Origin: Lasiosphaeris hirsuta
Lineage: Eukaryota > Ascomycota > Sordariomycetes > Sordariales > Lasiosphaeriaceae
DNA length: 64,000 nucleotides
Reading direction: 5' to 3'
Assembly: GCA_030549175.1 (NCBI GenBank)
Contig: JAUKUA010000003.1
Coordinates: forward strand, 4,774,001-4,838,000
The position numbers and the translations under genes were made by a program. This document shows positions 26,316 through 36,622 of the stretch, one piece after another. The number at the start of each line of letters is the position of its first letter. Position 1 is the first letter of the stretch. The notes beneath the pieces were generated by a model. It made no database searches. It was not told the origin of the DNA and was given only the letters and a program-made list of their open reading frames with translations.

Positions 26316-28524
26316 TGAGGCTGATGCATGTGCGTGCTGTGGAGACCGCTTTCTCGATAGGACAGCGGGGTCCGTTGAGGAGTGCGAGCTGTAGAGGCAG
26401 AAACTTCAAATTGGTTTGAGTGCGTAGAAGGATTGATGTTGCAAAATCCCGGGGATCAAGAACACGGCTAATAGACAAGGCTCGGTGGCAGTGTGTTGAG
26501 TCTTGACAAAGGCGGGGGAATGGGACCTGAATCGGGCTCGAGACAACGGGGAGAATGCATAGGCAGGCGGTCGATTCGGCACGCACCTAAGTAATTGTGG
26601 GAGGCGGTGGGTGATTCTCGGTTGGCTTCAAGTGTTGAGAGAGCGGCTTGTCGGTGTGGTTGAGTTTGCCCAACCGAATTGCACAAGCGACAACGTCAAG
26701 AGTGAGTTCAAGGTGGGATGTAGGTAGGTTTCGTGACGGAAGTCGAAGAATGGAAGCTGAAAGAGCGGGGCCTGGTCCCCCTTGTCCCTGGTCGAGGCTG
26801 TCAAAACATCCAGCAAATTAGGTGGGAGCCAGGGTACTGGGCTGGGTCCAGGGTAGCAGATAGACGGGCGACCGAGCAGGCCCAAGCGCGTCCGATCAAC
26901 TTCCAATCAACCCGCTGGTGCAATTTGGGCAGCGGTGGCTTCACGAGCAGCTGATCTTTTCCTGTGTCAAATGGCAGCTTCAAGCAAAACGTTTTGCGAA
27001 GACTTGGAAACGCTCCTCACCATTTCAATAATCAAAGAATACCAGGGGCTTAGCGCGAGGTATTTTACACTCCCCACCACATGGGGACCCTGAATGTGGT
27101 ACGACGACGGGCCACCTAACTACTTTAACTACTTGGCACAGACAGGTGACTTGCACGCTGTAAAGTCTCCGGGTCTTCTATCGGACCACGAGGCGATCGA
27201 CACTTGACAGCTTCCAGGGACAGCAGAAGACGACTGCCTAAGCTAAAGGGACATGACTCTCGAGCTGCGTGGTCAACTAGCTTACGCAATAGTGCCGAAC
27301 AGAGGCACACTGCTACCTCTTGTGCTCCTCCACGGGCAGAGGCGAAAGGCAGTTTTTTTCTTCCCAGGAGGCGATGCAAGGTTGCATGCGCGGCTGCATG
27401 TTGCAACCTCCTTGCCCCCTTCAGCCAACCTGAGGGTTTGGATCTGCGACAAGCGACGGCAATCCTTGCCCCCGTGCGTCCGCCTTGCCTGCCCGTCCCT
27501 CGGGAGGGGTCCAAAGGGCTGACGTTCTTAATGACGCTGCACCACTGGAATCTCGATGCCTATCGAATGCTTGCCCTTCTGCCAGCAGCCGCATGCTGCA
27601 GAACATTTGTGTGCGATTTTCAATAAAGGAATGGCCAATGCTTTTTGTGTTTGCTCCTGGTGCCTGGCGTTTTACGACGGTGCTGTCCGCTTTATCCGGT
27701 AACATTCGTAGGATTTTGAGGTCAGGTGGAAGCTGCTGGAAAGACACTTCTCTGGTCATCGCGACTTCTCTAGGAATCCGAGAGTCCGACCTCGGTTGGC
27801 TGGTCCGTCTAAGTGCGACAACATGCCTATAAATATCAATACCGCAATTTTCGGCCTGTAAAACCGGGTGTGCTGAGAAACCCTTGTTGCTGCGTTTCAC
27901 CGACTGACTGGGTCAGGAGTTCAGAGACAGAATCACTCCCCCTGTTCTAGCGCATGGATGAAGTGGTTGCTGTCTGGTGTTTCGATACTGCACTATCACA
28001 GGTATCTGTCCAGCCATCTCGCGGATTGCGTTATCTGACCAACAATAAGATCGGCTGCCAAGTGCCGTTGAAGGATACCCGGGCCGTGCTGTGAAACAGG
28101 GGATTCCAGTGTATCCATAGACCGAGAGCCGAACCGGAAAGTGTGATTCAGATCGGACCTAAGCCACAGTAGGTACAGAAGTCACATCAAAGCCACCCCC
28201 GGGTTGAGCGCCACATCCCACACACGCTCAACTGTCTCCTCCCCTTAGCCCACCCCGCTTAAGCCTGGGGTATGGTCCGTCCATAGGTCATCTTACCTCG
28301 GCTCGGCCAGGAAGCGCGACTGGCAGGTCGCTGGGACACAAGGTCCTGTTCAATGACTTGACAAGAGATCAGCCCAGCATTGAATGCCACCTATGAAGCG
28401 CGCCTCTTTTACTATATTCTGCTTGTTCTTCCCTACCAATAACCCAAAGCCCGATTGAATTTATGCTTTTGTTCTCTTCTGTGTTGACCTTGTAACTGTT
28501 TGGTTGACCCTCGCTGTGTTCACT
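26316..28524. other. 2.2-kb divergent intergenic region
   Basis: Between the USP (-) and acyl-CoA dehydrogenase (+) starts. Open frames up to about 160 codons occur on both strands but overlap one another, have mixed composition and match no family. No repeats, RNA genes or transposon ends were recognised. Confidence 0.4.
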
Positions 28525-30043
28525 ATGTCGGCCCAAATCCCCATCGCCGTAAGTCGCCGCCCAGCTCGCTGACTTGTTTGCCCGGATTGTGCTGAGATGT
28601 ACAGATTCGCGATCGCGTGAGCGGCCGAGCGAAGAAGGCCCTGAATATGGTCGCCAGGTTTGTTGAGGAGGAATGCATTCCGTAAGCTTGACCTGCCAAC
28701 ACACATCATGGTCATTAGTCTGATAGCTGCTTGCCGGCAGTGCCGATGCTGTCTTCGAAGCCCAGATCGGTGTCGGCGACGAGCGATGGAACCACCACCC
28801 GCAAATCATCGACGATCTCAAAGAGAAGGCGAAGGCCCTGGGACTCTGGAACATGTTTCTTCCCAAGGGCCACTACAAAGAGTCGCCAGGCTTCACGACC
28901 CTCGAGTATGGTCTGATGGCAGAGTGGCTGGGAAAGTCGAGGGTTGCCTCGGAAGCCGTCAACTGCGCGGCGCCCGACACTGGTAATATGGAGGTGTTGG
29001 CCAAATACGGGAATGAGGCCCAAAAGGCCCAGTGGCTCAAGCCTCTGATGGACGGCCACATCCGCTCTGCCTTCCTGATGACTGAGCCCCAGGTTGCATC
29101 CTCGGATGCCAGAAACATCGAGATGAAGATTGAGAGAGACGGCGACTTCTACGTTCTCAACGGCCAGGTGGGTGGCTCATCCGCAGTATTCGGCAATTGC
29201 TGACCATGGAGACAGAAATGGTGGTCAAGTGGTGCCGGTGACCCTAGATGCAAGATTTATATTGTCATGGGCAAGACCGATCCCCAAAACAAAGACCCCT
29301 ATAGGCAGCAGTCGGTCATCTTGGTGCCCTCAGATACCAAGGGTGTTACTATCCACCGCATGCTCTCCGTGTACGGATACGACGATGCCCCCCATGGACA
29401 TGGGCACATCGCATTTCTTAACGTTCGCGTGCCAGCCAGCAACTTGGTACTCGGCGAAGGCCGGGGTTTTGAGATTATTCAAGGGAGACTGGGCCCGGGT
29501 CGTATCCACCACGCGATGCGGACCGTCGGCGCGGCCGAGCGAGCGCTCGAATGGATGCTAATGCGCATCAACGACCCGAAGAAGACTCCGTTTGGCAAAC
29601 TTCTGCGGGAGCACGGTGTTATTATTGAGTGGGTAGCCAAGTCTCGCCTTGAAATCGACGCCGCTCGTCTGGTTGTGCTCAATGCTGCCGTGAAGATGGA
29701 CGAGCAAGGCCCCAAGGCAGCCCTAATGGAGATCGCCCAGGCCAAGGTCCTGGTCCCGCAGATGGCCCTAACAGTCATTGACCGGGCTGTGCAGTCGTTT
29801 GGGGGAGCGGGTGTTAGCCAGGATACGCCGCTCGCCAACATGTGGGCTCAGATCAGAACGCTCAGACTGGCCGACGGGCCGGACGAGGTCCATCTGCAGC
29901 AGATGGGCCGGAATGAGAACAAGAGGGGCAAGGCTGTGGCAGCGAAGATTACTCGGCAGAGGGAGAAGACGGAGACACTGTTGAAGCACTACCAGGTTAC
30001 AAGGACTGAGATTGGGTCAAATATCAGAAAGTCTAAAATTTAG
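28525..30043 (+). CDS. acyl-CoA dehydrogenase, ACAD10/11-like, possible peroxisomal signal
   Basis: FAD-dependent oxidation of acyl-CoA to trans-2-enoyl-CoA, the first step of beta-oxidation. Four exons (introns 28549-28604, 28682-28740, 29168-29215) give 451 aa; exon 1 is 24 nt. Family blocks: [56 protein letters not shown] and [11 protein letters not shown]. The C-terminal kinase-like fusion and other parts of mammalian ACAD10/11 are absent; this is the dehydrogenase domain only. The protein ends RKSKI, and SKI is an acceptable type-1 peroxisomal signal. I see no mitochondrial presequence. Filamentous fungi are known to have acyl-CoA dehydrogenases in mitochondria and in peroxisomes, so location is inferred. 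Confidence 0.9.
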
Positions 30044-30650
30044 GGGGCTTGAGGCTCAGCGAAGTATACCTAGTTGAGCTCTTCTGAAATACAATGTTTT
30101 GATTTCGGTTGGCGATTTTTGCGACGTCGACCCCTCCTTGCAATGGAACTGAGCACAGAAAATGCACCATGGCGGTGACGTCGCATCAGGGTCCAACCTC
30201 GCAGAGGAGACTGGCTGGCGACGCGGGGTGCCCCGTGCGCGTCCCGCAGGAATGCGTTGCCCGGTTGTTGTTACCCAAACGGGAAGTCTGTCAACAAATT
30301 TTCTGCCAGGGAGTTGATTCAGTCACAGCAAAAAGCTGCCCGCACCCACAGTGCACTGAACTCGAGCCAAGCGTCACCCAAAAAGAGTATCCTACCGCAA
30401 TCTCAAACCATCCATCTAAACAAAGCATTGCTTTTGCGTCCCGCAGCCAGACCACAACACCTCGAGATCGTCGCAGCACAGCTTCACTCCGACTTCACTT
30501 TCTCTGCATTGCATCTTTGCATCGCATTGCGCATCAAACACTTGCTCGCCACATCTGTCCCTCTGTCAATCCGTTGTCGGCCCAATCTTTGAGTGGCTAC
30601 CCGGTTGTTTATCACAGACAAGAACACACACACCTACTCCGAATCAAACC
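30044..30650. other. Intergenic; promoter of SPO12-like gene
   Basis: Holds the dehydrogenase 3' UTR and the SPO12 leader. A plus-strand open frame at 30109-30789 overlaps the SPO12 first exon in another frame and looks like a composition artefact. Confidence 0.45.
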
Positions 30651-31105
30651 ATGTCTTCCAACGTCCTCGCCGCCAAGGACGTCAACACCACGATGTCCGG
30701 CACTTCAGAGCCCATCAAGGGAGACGTCAAGAGCATGGAGTATCACCGTCAAGTTCTCCAGTCCAAGATTGATGACAACGAGTACGTGAAGTCTAGCACA
30801 CGGCGCCCGCAAACAAATCAAAAGATGGCAGGCTGACACTTCCCAGGACCAAGCAGTATATCTCCCCCTCGGACAACATCATGAGCCCTTGCACCGCCAA
30901 GCTCAGCGCATTCCGCAACAAGCAGGTCGGCAAGTATGTTGACAACCCATCTATTTGTCTCTGTCTTTGTATTTGTGTATGTGGACTAAACGGGATTGCA
31001 CACAGGGTCAAGCCGAAGTCTCTGTTCGCCCAGGCGTCGGCTAAGAAACTCGAGGGTGATAGTCTCTTTGGAAAGCCTAAGAGCCCTCCTCTCAACATGG
31101 ACTAG
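30651..31105 (+). CDS. SPO12: Spo12-family protein (mitotic exit regulator)
   Basis: Small nuclear protein of 105 aa. Three exons (introns 30782-30846 and 30934-31005). The conserved Spo12 motif lies in the middle: YISPSDNIMSPCTAKLSAFR, followed by KPKSLFAQASAKK. In yeasts Spo12 acts in the FEAR network that helps release Cdc14 in anaphase; the SPSDN...SPC segment is the phosphorylated core. The N-terminal 45 residues are low in conservation features. Start is the first ATG after a pyrimidine-rich leader. Both introns interrupt the motif region, so the gene would be missed by simple ORF calling. Confidence 0.8.
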
Positions 31106-31541
31106 ACAGAGCTGCCAGAGTTGGTGAATGCCGGCTTACAAACGATGTCTGTGGTTGTATGTGCGAGAGTGTGATGATCAGCCGAGGGCCCTAGCGGCGA
31201 CATATGACTGGGTTGTTACATGTTGTCCTGCGGACTGATTGGGCCATTTGGGGTTGCGGATCTTGCATCTGATAGAGAGGGGTTTTTCGGGGGCGTGGCT
31301 AGCCTTGCGCAAAGTTCACTGTTGTGGTTGTTGGTTTATGGGAATTCCTTTTTTCAGCAATAGGCGTTTTCGGGAACACTATGTTCACGGCATCTGGGAT
31401 ATTGACTGGCAATGGGAAAGTCGGAGGTAATGACTGATACGATGACACAATATTCATGATTTTGGGAGTGTCCTCCTTGATATTGGGTGTCATATGCTTG
31501 TCCAGTGAAAGAAAGGAGGTCTTTTCGCGCCATTGTCGCCA
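31106..31541. other. Short intergenic between convergent SPO12 and RBG1
   Basis: 436 bp, presumably two 3' UTRs. Nothing else seen. Confidence 0.5.
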
Positions 31542-33111
31542 CTAGGCCTTCCACCCACTGACTATGTACACGACATCCTCGTCTGCCACACGATGGGACA
31601 GTCCTACCCTCTGAGGAATATGCCTTGCGCTAGCGCCCCAGACCAAAGCAAACTTGAACGTCTCCTTCAAGGTCCTGTGGATGCGGTCACAAACATCTTC
31701 GATCGTGCTATTGCTCCGCACAATCAAGGCGTCACTGAAGTTGGGGTCGACACCTTTGCGCTTGGTGTATATGCGGATGAGCTTCAGTTCCTGCCAACAG
31801 CGCTCCACCACGTCTTGAATGCCGAGGTCTAGCTCACAACTCATAACCACAGTCTGGGGCTCCCGCGCCAGCTTGTCGAGGAAGTCTAGTGAGACGCTGT
31901 CGATCTTGTTGTAGACATAGAGGCACTTGATGTATTTGCGGTGGTCCTTCATAATGACGTCGATGAGGTCGTCAACGGTGGCGTTCTCATCTCGGATCAG
32001 GACTTCGCAGTTCAGGATCTTGTAGTCGCGGAGGATGTTGTAGATCATTTTTTCGTCGAGGCTTTTGGGGGGAGATGCGAAGGTGATCTTCATGCCACCA
32101 GCCTTCTTGGGTTTGAGGTAGATGTTGCTGTGTTTCTGGTAAGGGTTGGGTTGTGTACTGAAGCTAGTAAGGGGTTACTTACGGCGGCTCTCTGTTGAGT
32201 CGAATTCCTACGGCTTCCAGCTCGCCCTCCAAGAGCGTTCTTTGCTCTGCCTTTTTAGTCGCATCCAGCACCATGAGAATAAGATCGCTCGTCTTAGCGG
32301 CCGAGATGACCTGACGTCCTCTGCCCTTGCCTTCCGAGGCTCCCTCGATAATACCTGGCAGATCGAGCAACTGGATCTCTGCGCCGCCATACTCAAGTAC
32401 ACCAGGGATGGCGGTGAGGGTGGTGAAGGAGTATGCTGCCACCTCAGACTTTGTCTTGGTGACTTTGGACAGGAACGTAGATTTTCCCACGGATGGAAAC
32501 CCAACTAATGCTATTCGTGCATCCCCGCTTTTACTGACGTCGAAACCCGCGCCGCCTCCCGAACCTGCTCCGGCAGCTGGCTCTAGCAGCTGGGCACGAA
32601 GACGTGCAAGTTTTCTAGAGGAGTGAGTGGTCAGTATGGTTGAAGCATTACCGGGGAGCGGACACTCACTTACCCCTTCAAGAGGCCCAAATGGTATTCT
32701 GTATCACAACGTTAGCCTACATGCTTCTTCCGGCTCAAAGATGCAAGGCAGGGCCCCGGGTTTATTTCTTTGCCATTGACGAAGCTTCACAGATCTGGGA
32801 TGATGCTTCATGACACCTTGGCTACCTCTGCAACTGGTGGTGGATGATCAAATTCCAAATATTGATCAGACAGTTTTGAAGTAGGAGAAGGAATATAAAA
32901 GTGCAGATAAGTAAGACCAAACAAACCTGTTGCCTTATTTTCTAAGAAGTCGATATGTTAGTAGATTCCGTGATGGTAGCTGGCTGTGAGATGGCCATAC
33001 TCTGGGTCCTTCTCATCTCCTCCTCGATCCTGCACCGAACGTCAGCCAAGTTTCCATATCAGGGAATAATTGTGTGCTTTACTCCTTGATCTTTTCCGTG
33101 ATGTTCACCAT
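31542..33111 (-). CDS. RBG1: DRG-family translational GTPase RBG1
   Basis: Developmentally regulated GTP-binding protein, ribosome-associated and partnered by DFRP1/Tma46 in yeast. Six exons give 371 aa, against 369 in yeast. Introns: 33030-33082, 32942-33000, 32699-32926, 32615-32673, 32128-32182. The first four exons are tiny: 29, 29, 15 and 25 nt, together encoding the N-terminal [20 protein letters not shown] segment. GTPase motifs: G1 [10 protein letters not shown]3 [10 protein letters not shown]4 NKID. The C-terminal TGS domain ([20 protein letters not shown] to EDVVYIV) is complete. Conservation of the N-terminal helix across the micro-exons strongly supports this splicing. Divergent from CWC2. 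Confidence 0.95.
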
Positions 33112-33803
33112 CTTGACGGTTTAGACGCGAATACAGCGCGTAAACTGAATATGTCTCCGATGAAAATATCTCCGAGTTATTGAGTTGAGGGACAGCTTAG
33201 CCCGTGAATGCTGCAACGGGAACCCAAGAAATTGCCCGCCTTGGACGTTTAGCAAGGGTACCCCACGTTGCTCTGGACGGCAGAATTCTGAGGGGCAGAG
33301 GGTCTGGGGGGCAGGCAAAGGCAGGCAGAGCTCGGACAGGGACCACTGGTGTGGAAAGTATCTATGCTTATAAAAAAGAGACAGAAAAGGCACACTTCTG
33401 CTCTAGTTATTCTCTAACGCCCCTCAAACCCCTATTACGAATTATTTAACCCATGAAGAACACATATTTTCGAATGACCCCAGCAGGTAGCTAAATGGAA
33501 AGATGATTTGCCCTCCCATGAACATCTCATGTCACGTTTTCTGTAGCCTAACAAGTGGGACTTACCACTCACCGCCTTTAAGCTGATCCACACCATCGGC
33601 GGCGCGTTGTGGGTCTTTCAGAAGCCGCAGCGCTGGTTCCATTCTACAAATTGTGCTTTTCAACAACACTGCTCTGGCTGGCTCTTTGTTTAGCTCATCA
33701 TCCTCCACCCTCACTATCGCATCGTCGCCACAACAATCCCGACCCCCGACTTATAATCTGAACCTCCCATAAACTCGTATACAACCTCGAAATCGACCTC
33801 GAA
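33112..33803. other. Divergent RBG1-CWC2 spacer
   Basis: 692 bp between two divergent starts. It contains one low-confidence minus-strand coding candidate (listed next) and AT-rich sequence near 33365-33480. No TATA-like element clearly placed. Confidence 0.45.
33430..33642 (-). CDS. possible short spliced ORF of unknown function
   Basis: An ATG at 33642 opens MEPALRLLKDPQRAADGVD, followed by QLKGG and a good donor-like GTGAGT/GTAAGT pair at about 33565-33575. Joining to a TTTAG acceptor near 33490 would give about 41 residues. The N-terminal helix looks protein-like, but I recognise no family, and the segment could equally be part of an RBG1 leader. Reported because it lies in a spacer where small genes are easily missed. 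Confidence 0.18.
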
Positions 33804-35066
33804 ATGGCCGAGGTAGACACACGGCCAGATGCCTTGGAGGCAGATTACCAGGAGGTTGCTGCCGCTGAAGCGCAAGAATTCGCCCTTGCCACCGTCAACA
33901 ACGAGGTTGCGCCGCCGACAGAGAAGAAGGTGAAGAAGATTATTAGACGAAAGAAGCGTCCGGCACGGCCCCAAATCGACCCGGCCTTGATCAAGTCGGA
34001 GCCGCCACCGCAGACGGGTACCATCTTCAACATTTGGTAAGAAGCCCCTTTTCGCACTTAGCTCCTTTCAAACTAACGCGACTGTAGGTTCAACAAATGG
34101 TCTGGCGGCGATCGTGAGGATAAGTATCTATCGCAGACACACGCTAAAGGGAGATGCAACATCGCTCTTGACTCGGGCTACACCAGGGCCGACCAAGTAT
34201 CGGGATCATATTTCTGTCTGTTTTTCGCGCGCGGCATCTGCCCCAAGGGCCAGGACTGCGAGTACCTTCACAGGCTTCCAACAATCCACGACATGTTCAA
34301 CCCTAACGTCGACTGTTTCGGGCGCGACCGGTTCAGCGATTACCGCGACGATATGGGCGGCGTCGGCAGCTTCAGTCGCCAAAATCGAACCATTTACATT
34401 GGCCGGATCCACGTCACGGATGACATTGAGGAAATTGTTGCGCGCCATATGGCTGAATGGGGCCAAGTCGAACGCGTCCGGGTGCTGAACACGCGAGGTG
34501 TCGCATTCATAACGTACATGAACGAAGCGAACGCTCAGTTTGCGAAGGAGGCCATGGCGCACCAGTCGCTCGACCACAACGAAGTTTTGAATGTGCGATG
34601 GGCAACAGCAGATCCGAACCCGATGGCCCAAAAGCGCGAAGCGAGGCGGATCGAGGAGCAGGCGGCCGAGGCCATCCGTCGGGCGCTCCCTGCGGAGTAC
34701 GTCGCAGAGATCGAGGGAAAAGAGCCAGACGCGCGCAAGAGGCGGAAGATCGAGAGTAGCTACGGTCTCGAAGGGTACGAGGCGCCCGATGAGGTGCACT
34801 TTGCGAGGGGCGCAAATGCTGTCAACCCGAGGGGGCGGGAAGGCCACGAGCTCGAAGATGATCAGAGGCTGATGCTTGAAGCTGCTGGTGCTACAGATAT
34901 CGGTGGCCAGCAGCAACTGCCGTGGCAGGGTGAACCGGAACAGGGTGGGATATTATCAAACAGCACACTGGCGGTATTGCAGAATGCCAAGGTTGCCGTT
35001 GCGTCGAAACCCAAGCCAGCGGCTCCATCCGGGCCACTGGTAGCGTACGACAGCGACAGCGACTAA
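33804..35066 (+). CDS. CWC2: Cwc2 pre-mRNA splicing factor (NTC-related, zinc finger + RRM)
   Basis: RNA-binding component of the spliceosome that contacts U6 and helps form the catalytic core. Two exons (intron 34037-34087) give 403 aa. After a Lys/Arg-rich N-terminus comes the Torus/zinc-finger block: GRCNIALDSGY, then FCLFFARGICPKGQDCEYLH with the C3H ligands. The RRM follows, with RNP2 TIYIGRIHV and RNP1-like RGVAFITYM. A helical Ala/Arg-rich segment and an acidic C-terminus (YDSDSD) finish the protein. Start is in good context (CGAAATGGCC). The large minus-strand frame opposite exon 2 (34206-34916) is an antisense shadow. Confidence 0.95.
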
Positions 35067-35241
35067 GGGGAAAGAACGGCGGGAAAGGCGAAACTACGGG
35101 GTGTCCGACTTGACATCAACACCGTAGTTGTATGTATAAATAATTGATACTAATGAACGCGGCGGCGCGGGGATGCATTGAGCACCGCATATCAAACCTT
35201 TCCTAACACTTGGTGAACCATATTTCTAAAGTCACATCTTT

Positions 35242-36271
35242 TCAGCTATTAAAAATCCTCGAGTACAGAACTTCATGCCTCCCAAACCACAAATCCATGA
35301 CCGGCACACACTGCCCTGCCTTCTCGACCGGCGTCTTCCACTCCCGCTCCACCATGGCCGCCACCAGCCCTTGCACGCCTGGCCTCGCCAGCGTCTTCTG
35401 CGCCTGATATGGCCCAAACATGCCTGCCCGCACCGCCGCCGACACCAGCGCCTTGACGTGGCCCAGCATGTAGACGTACGCCGTCTGCTCAGGCCCGAGG
35501 CCGGCGAGGCGGCCGACAGCGCCGAAGAGCGGAGCCAGGTGGGCCGAGACGGGCGGGGGGTCGGTTTTGTGCGGGTTCTTGAGTAGCGCGGAGAAAGGCT
35601 GCAGCGCGGCGGCCACGGCCGAGGACGGCGGGCCTAGGGCGGCCGACAGTGAGCGCTCCCAGATGGAGAGGAGCGCGCGGCCCTGGGCGACGGAGGCGCG
35701 GCGGCCGACGGTGCAGATGATGGTGGCGTCGAGGGCGTCGTCGAGGGCCGCCAGCGAGGCGGTCGAGGGGTCGCGGTGGGCGGCGAGCACGAAGGGCAGC
35801 GTGGCCGAGGCGTGGGCCGACACGGACAGGGGCAGGAAGGAGGCGAAGGGCGCCGGGGAGGTGGCCGGCGGGTGGCCTGCCCCGTGGAAGCCGGCTTTGG
35901 TGTGGGCGAGGTAGGACTCGAGGCCGCTGCTGAAGGCGAAGGAGCCGAGGGGGAGGGCTGAGTCGGAGAGGAGGAGGAGGAAGTGGTTCGCGCTAGTGGA
36001 GATGGGGGCTATTCGGGTTTGTTAGTCGTGAGGGTTGGGGGCACTTGTGTGGGGATGTATGATTCTCAAAGTCTCACTTACAGAGTTGAAGGCCCGCTGA
36101 GGACGGGGTTGTGAGAGGATTGAGTTCACTGGACTGCGACCTGGTGTTGCGCCTTGCCTTGGCTTTCGCGAGCCGGCGCTCCAGGTCGGCGATTTCCTGT
36201 TCTAATTCATTTTCGTCGGAATTGCCCTCCGTGGCGAAATCGGGGTTCGTCATTTCATCTCGAGAGCTCAT
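35242..36271 (-). CDS. ureF: urease accessory protein UreF
   Basis: Nickel-incorporation chaperone that, with UreD and UreG, activates urease. Two exons (intron 36009-36081) give 318 aa. The first 55 residues form an acidic/basic coiled-coil segment (ENELEQEIADLERRLAKAKAR), an extension typical of fungal rather than bacterial proteins. The UreF signature LLLLSDSALPLGSFAFSSGLE starts exon 2. The conserved GRRASVAQGRALLSIW and the C-terminal YMLGHVKALVSAAVRAGMFGPYQAQ helices are present. The second exon is very GC-rich but the frame is intact. No other urease gene is in this window. Tandem with the Cut12-like gene on the same strand, but spaced 350 bp apart. Confidence 0.92.
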
Positions 36272-36622
36272 TCACATCGTTCAAGGCAAGTTGTAATGTG
36301 TCATTAAAATGCGCAACTCAAGTCTTGATAAAGTGGGGCACCCTACTCATGTGCTCCAAATAGGAACAGGCTCAAAATCCATGTCCCAAAGCCTCCAAAG
36401 CCCCTGACTAGCCATTCAACACCCTTAAATACGTAAACAGACGTCTGCCTTGTCACTCCTGCACACAGCCAAAGGTAGTTATAAATCTCAAACACCGCGC
36501 CATGCTCCGTAAATTCCTCCCCAACTCCTATCATCGCGGACGAAGCCGCTTCCTCACAATGCTATAATGGATCGACTTCCATATTACAATAACGAACTCC
36601 CAACCCTACATATCCGTAGCAC
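36272..36622. other. Spacer between UreF and Cut12-like gene
   Basis: 351 bp. A 63-codon minus-strand frame (36343-36534) has no recognisable features. Likely UreF promoter and Cut12 3' UTR. Confidence 0.45.

Noticed and set aside
30109..30789. 226-codon frame overlapping SPO12 exon 1
   Set aside because: Runs out of frame with the conserved Spo12 motif and has a low-complexity Ser/Pro/Arg composition.
34206..34916. 236-codon open frame antisense to CWC2
   Set aside because: It lies opposite a strongly conserved coding exon and resembles no family; a typical mirror frame in GC-rich sequence.
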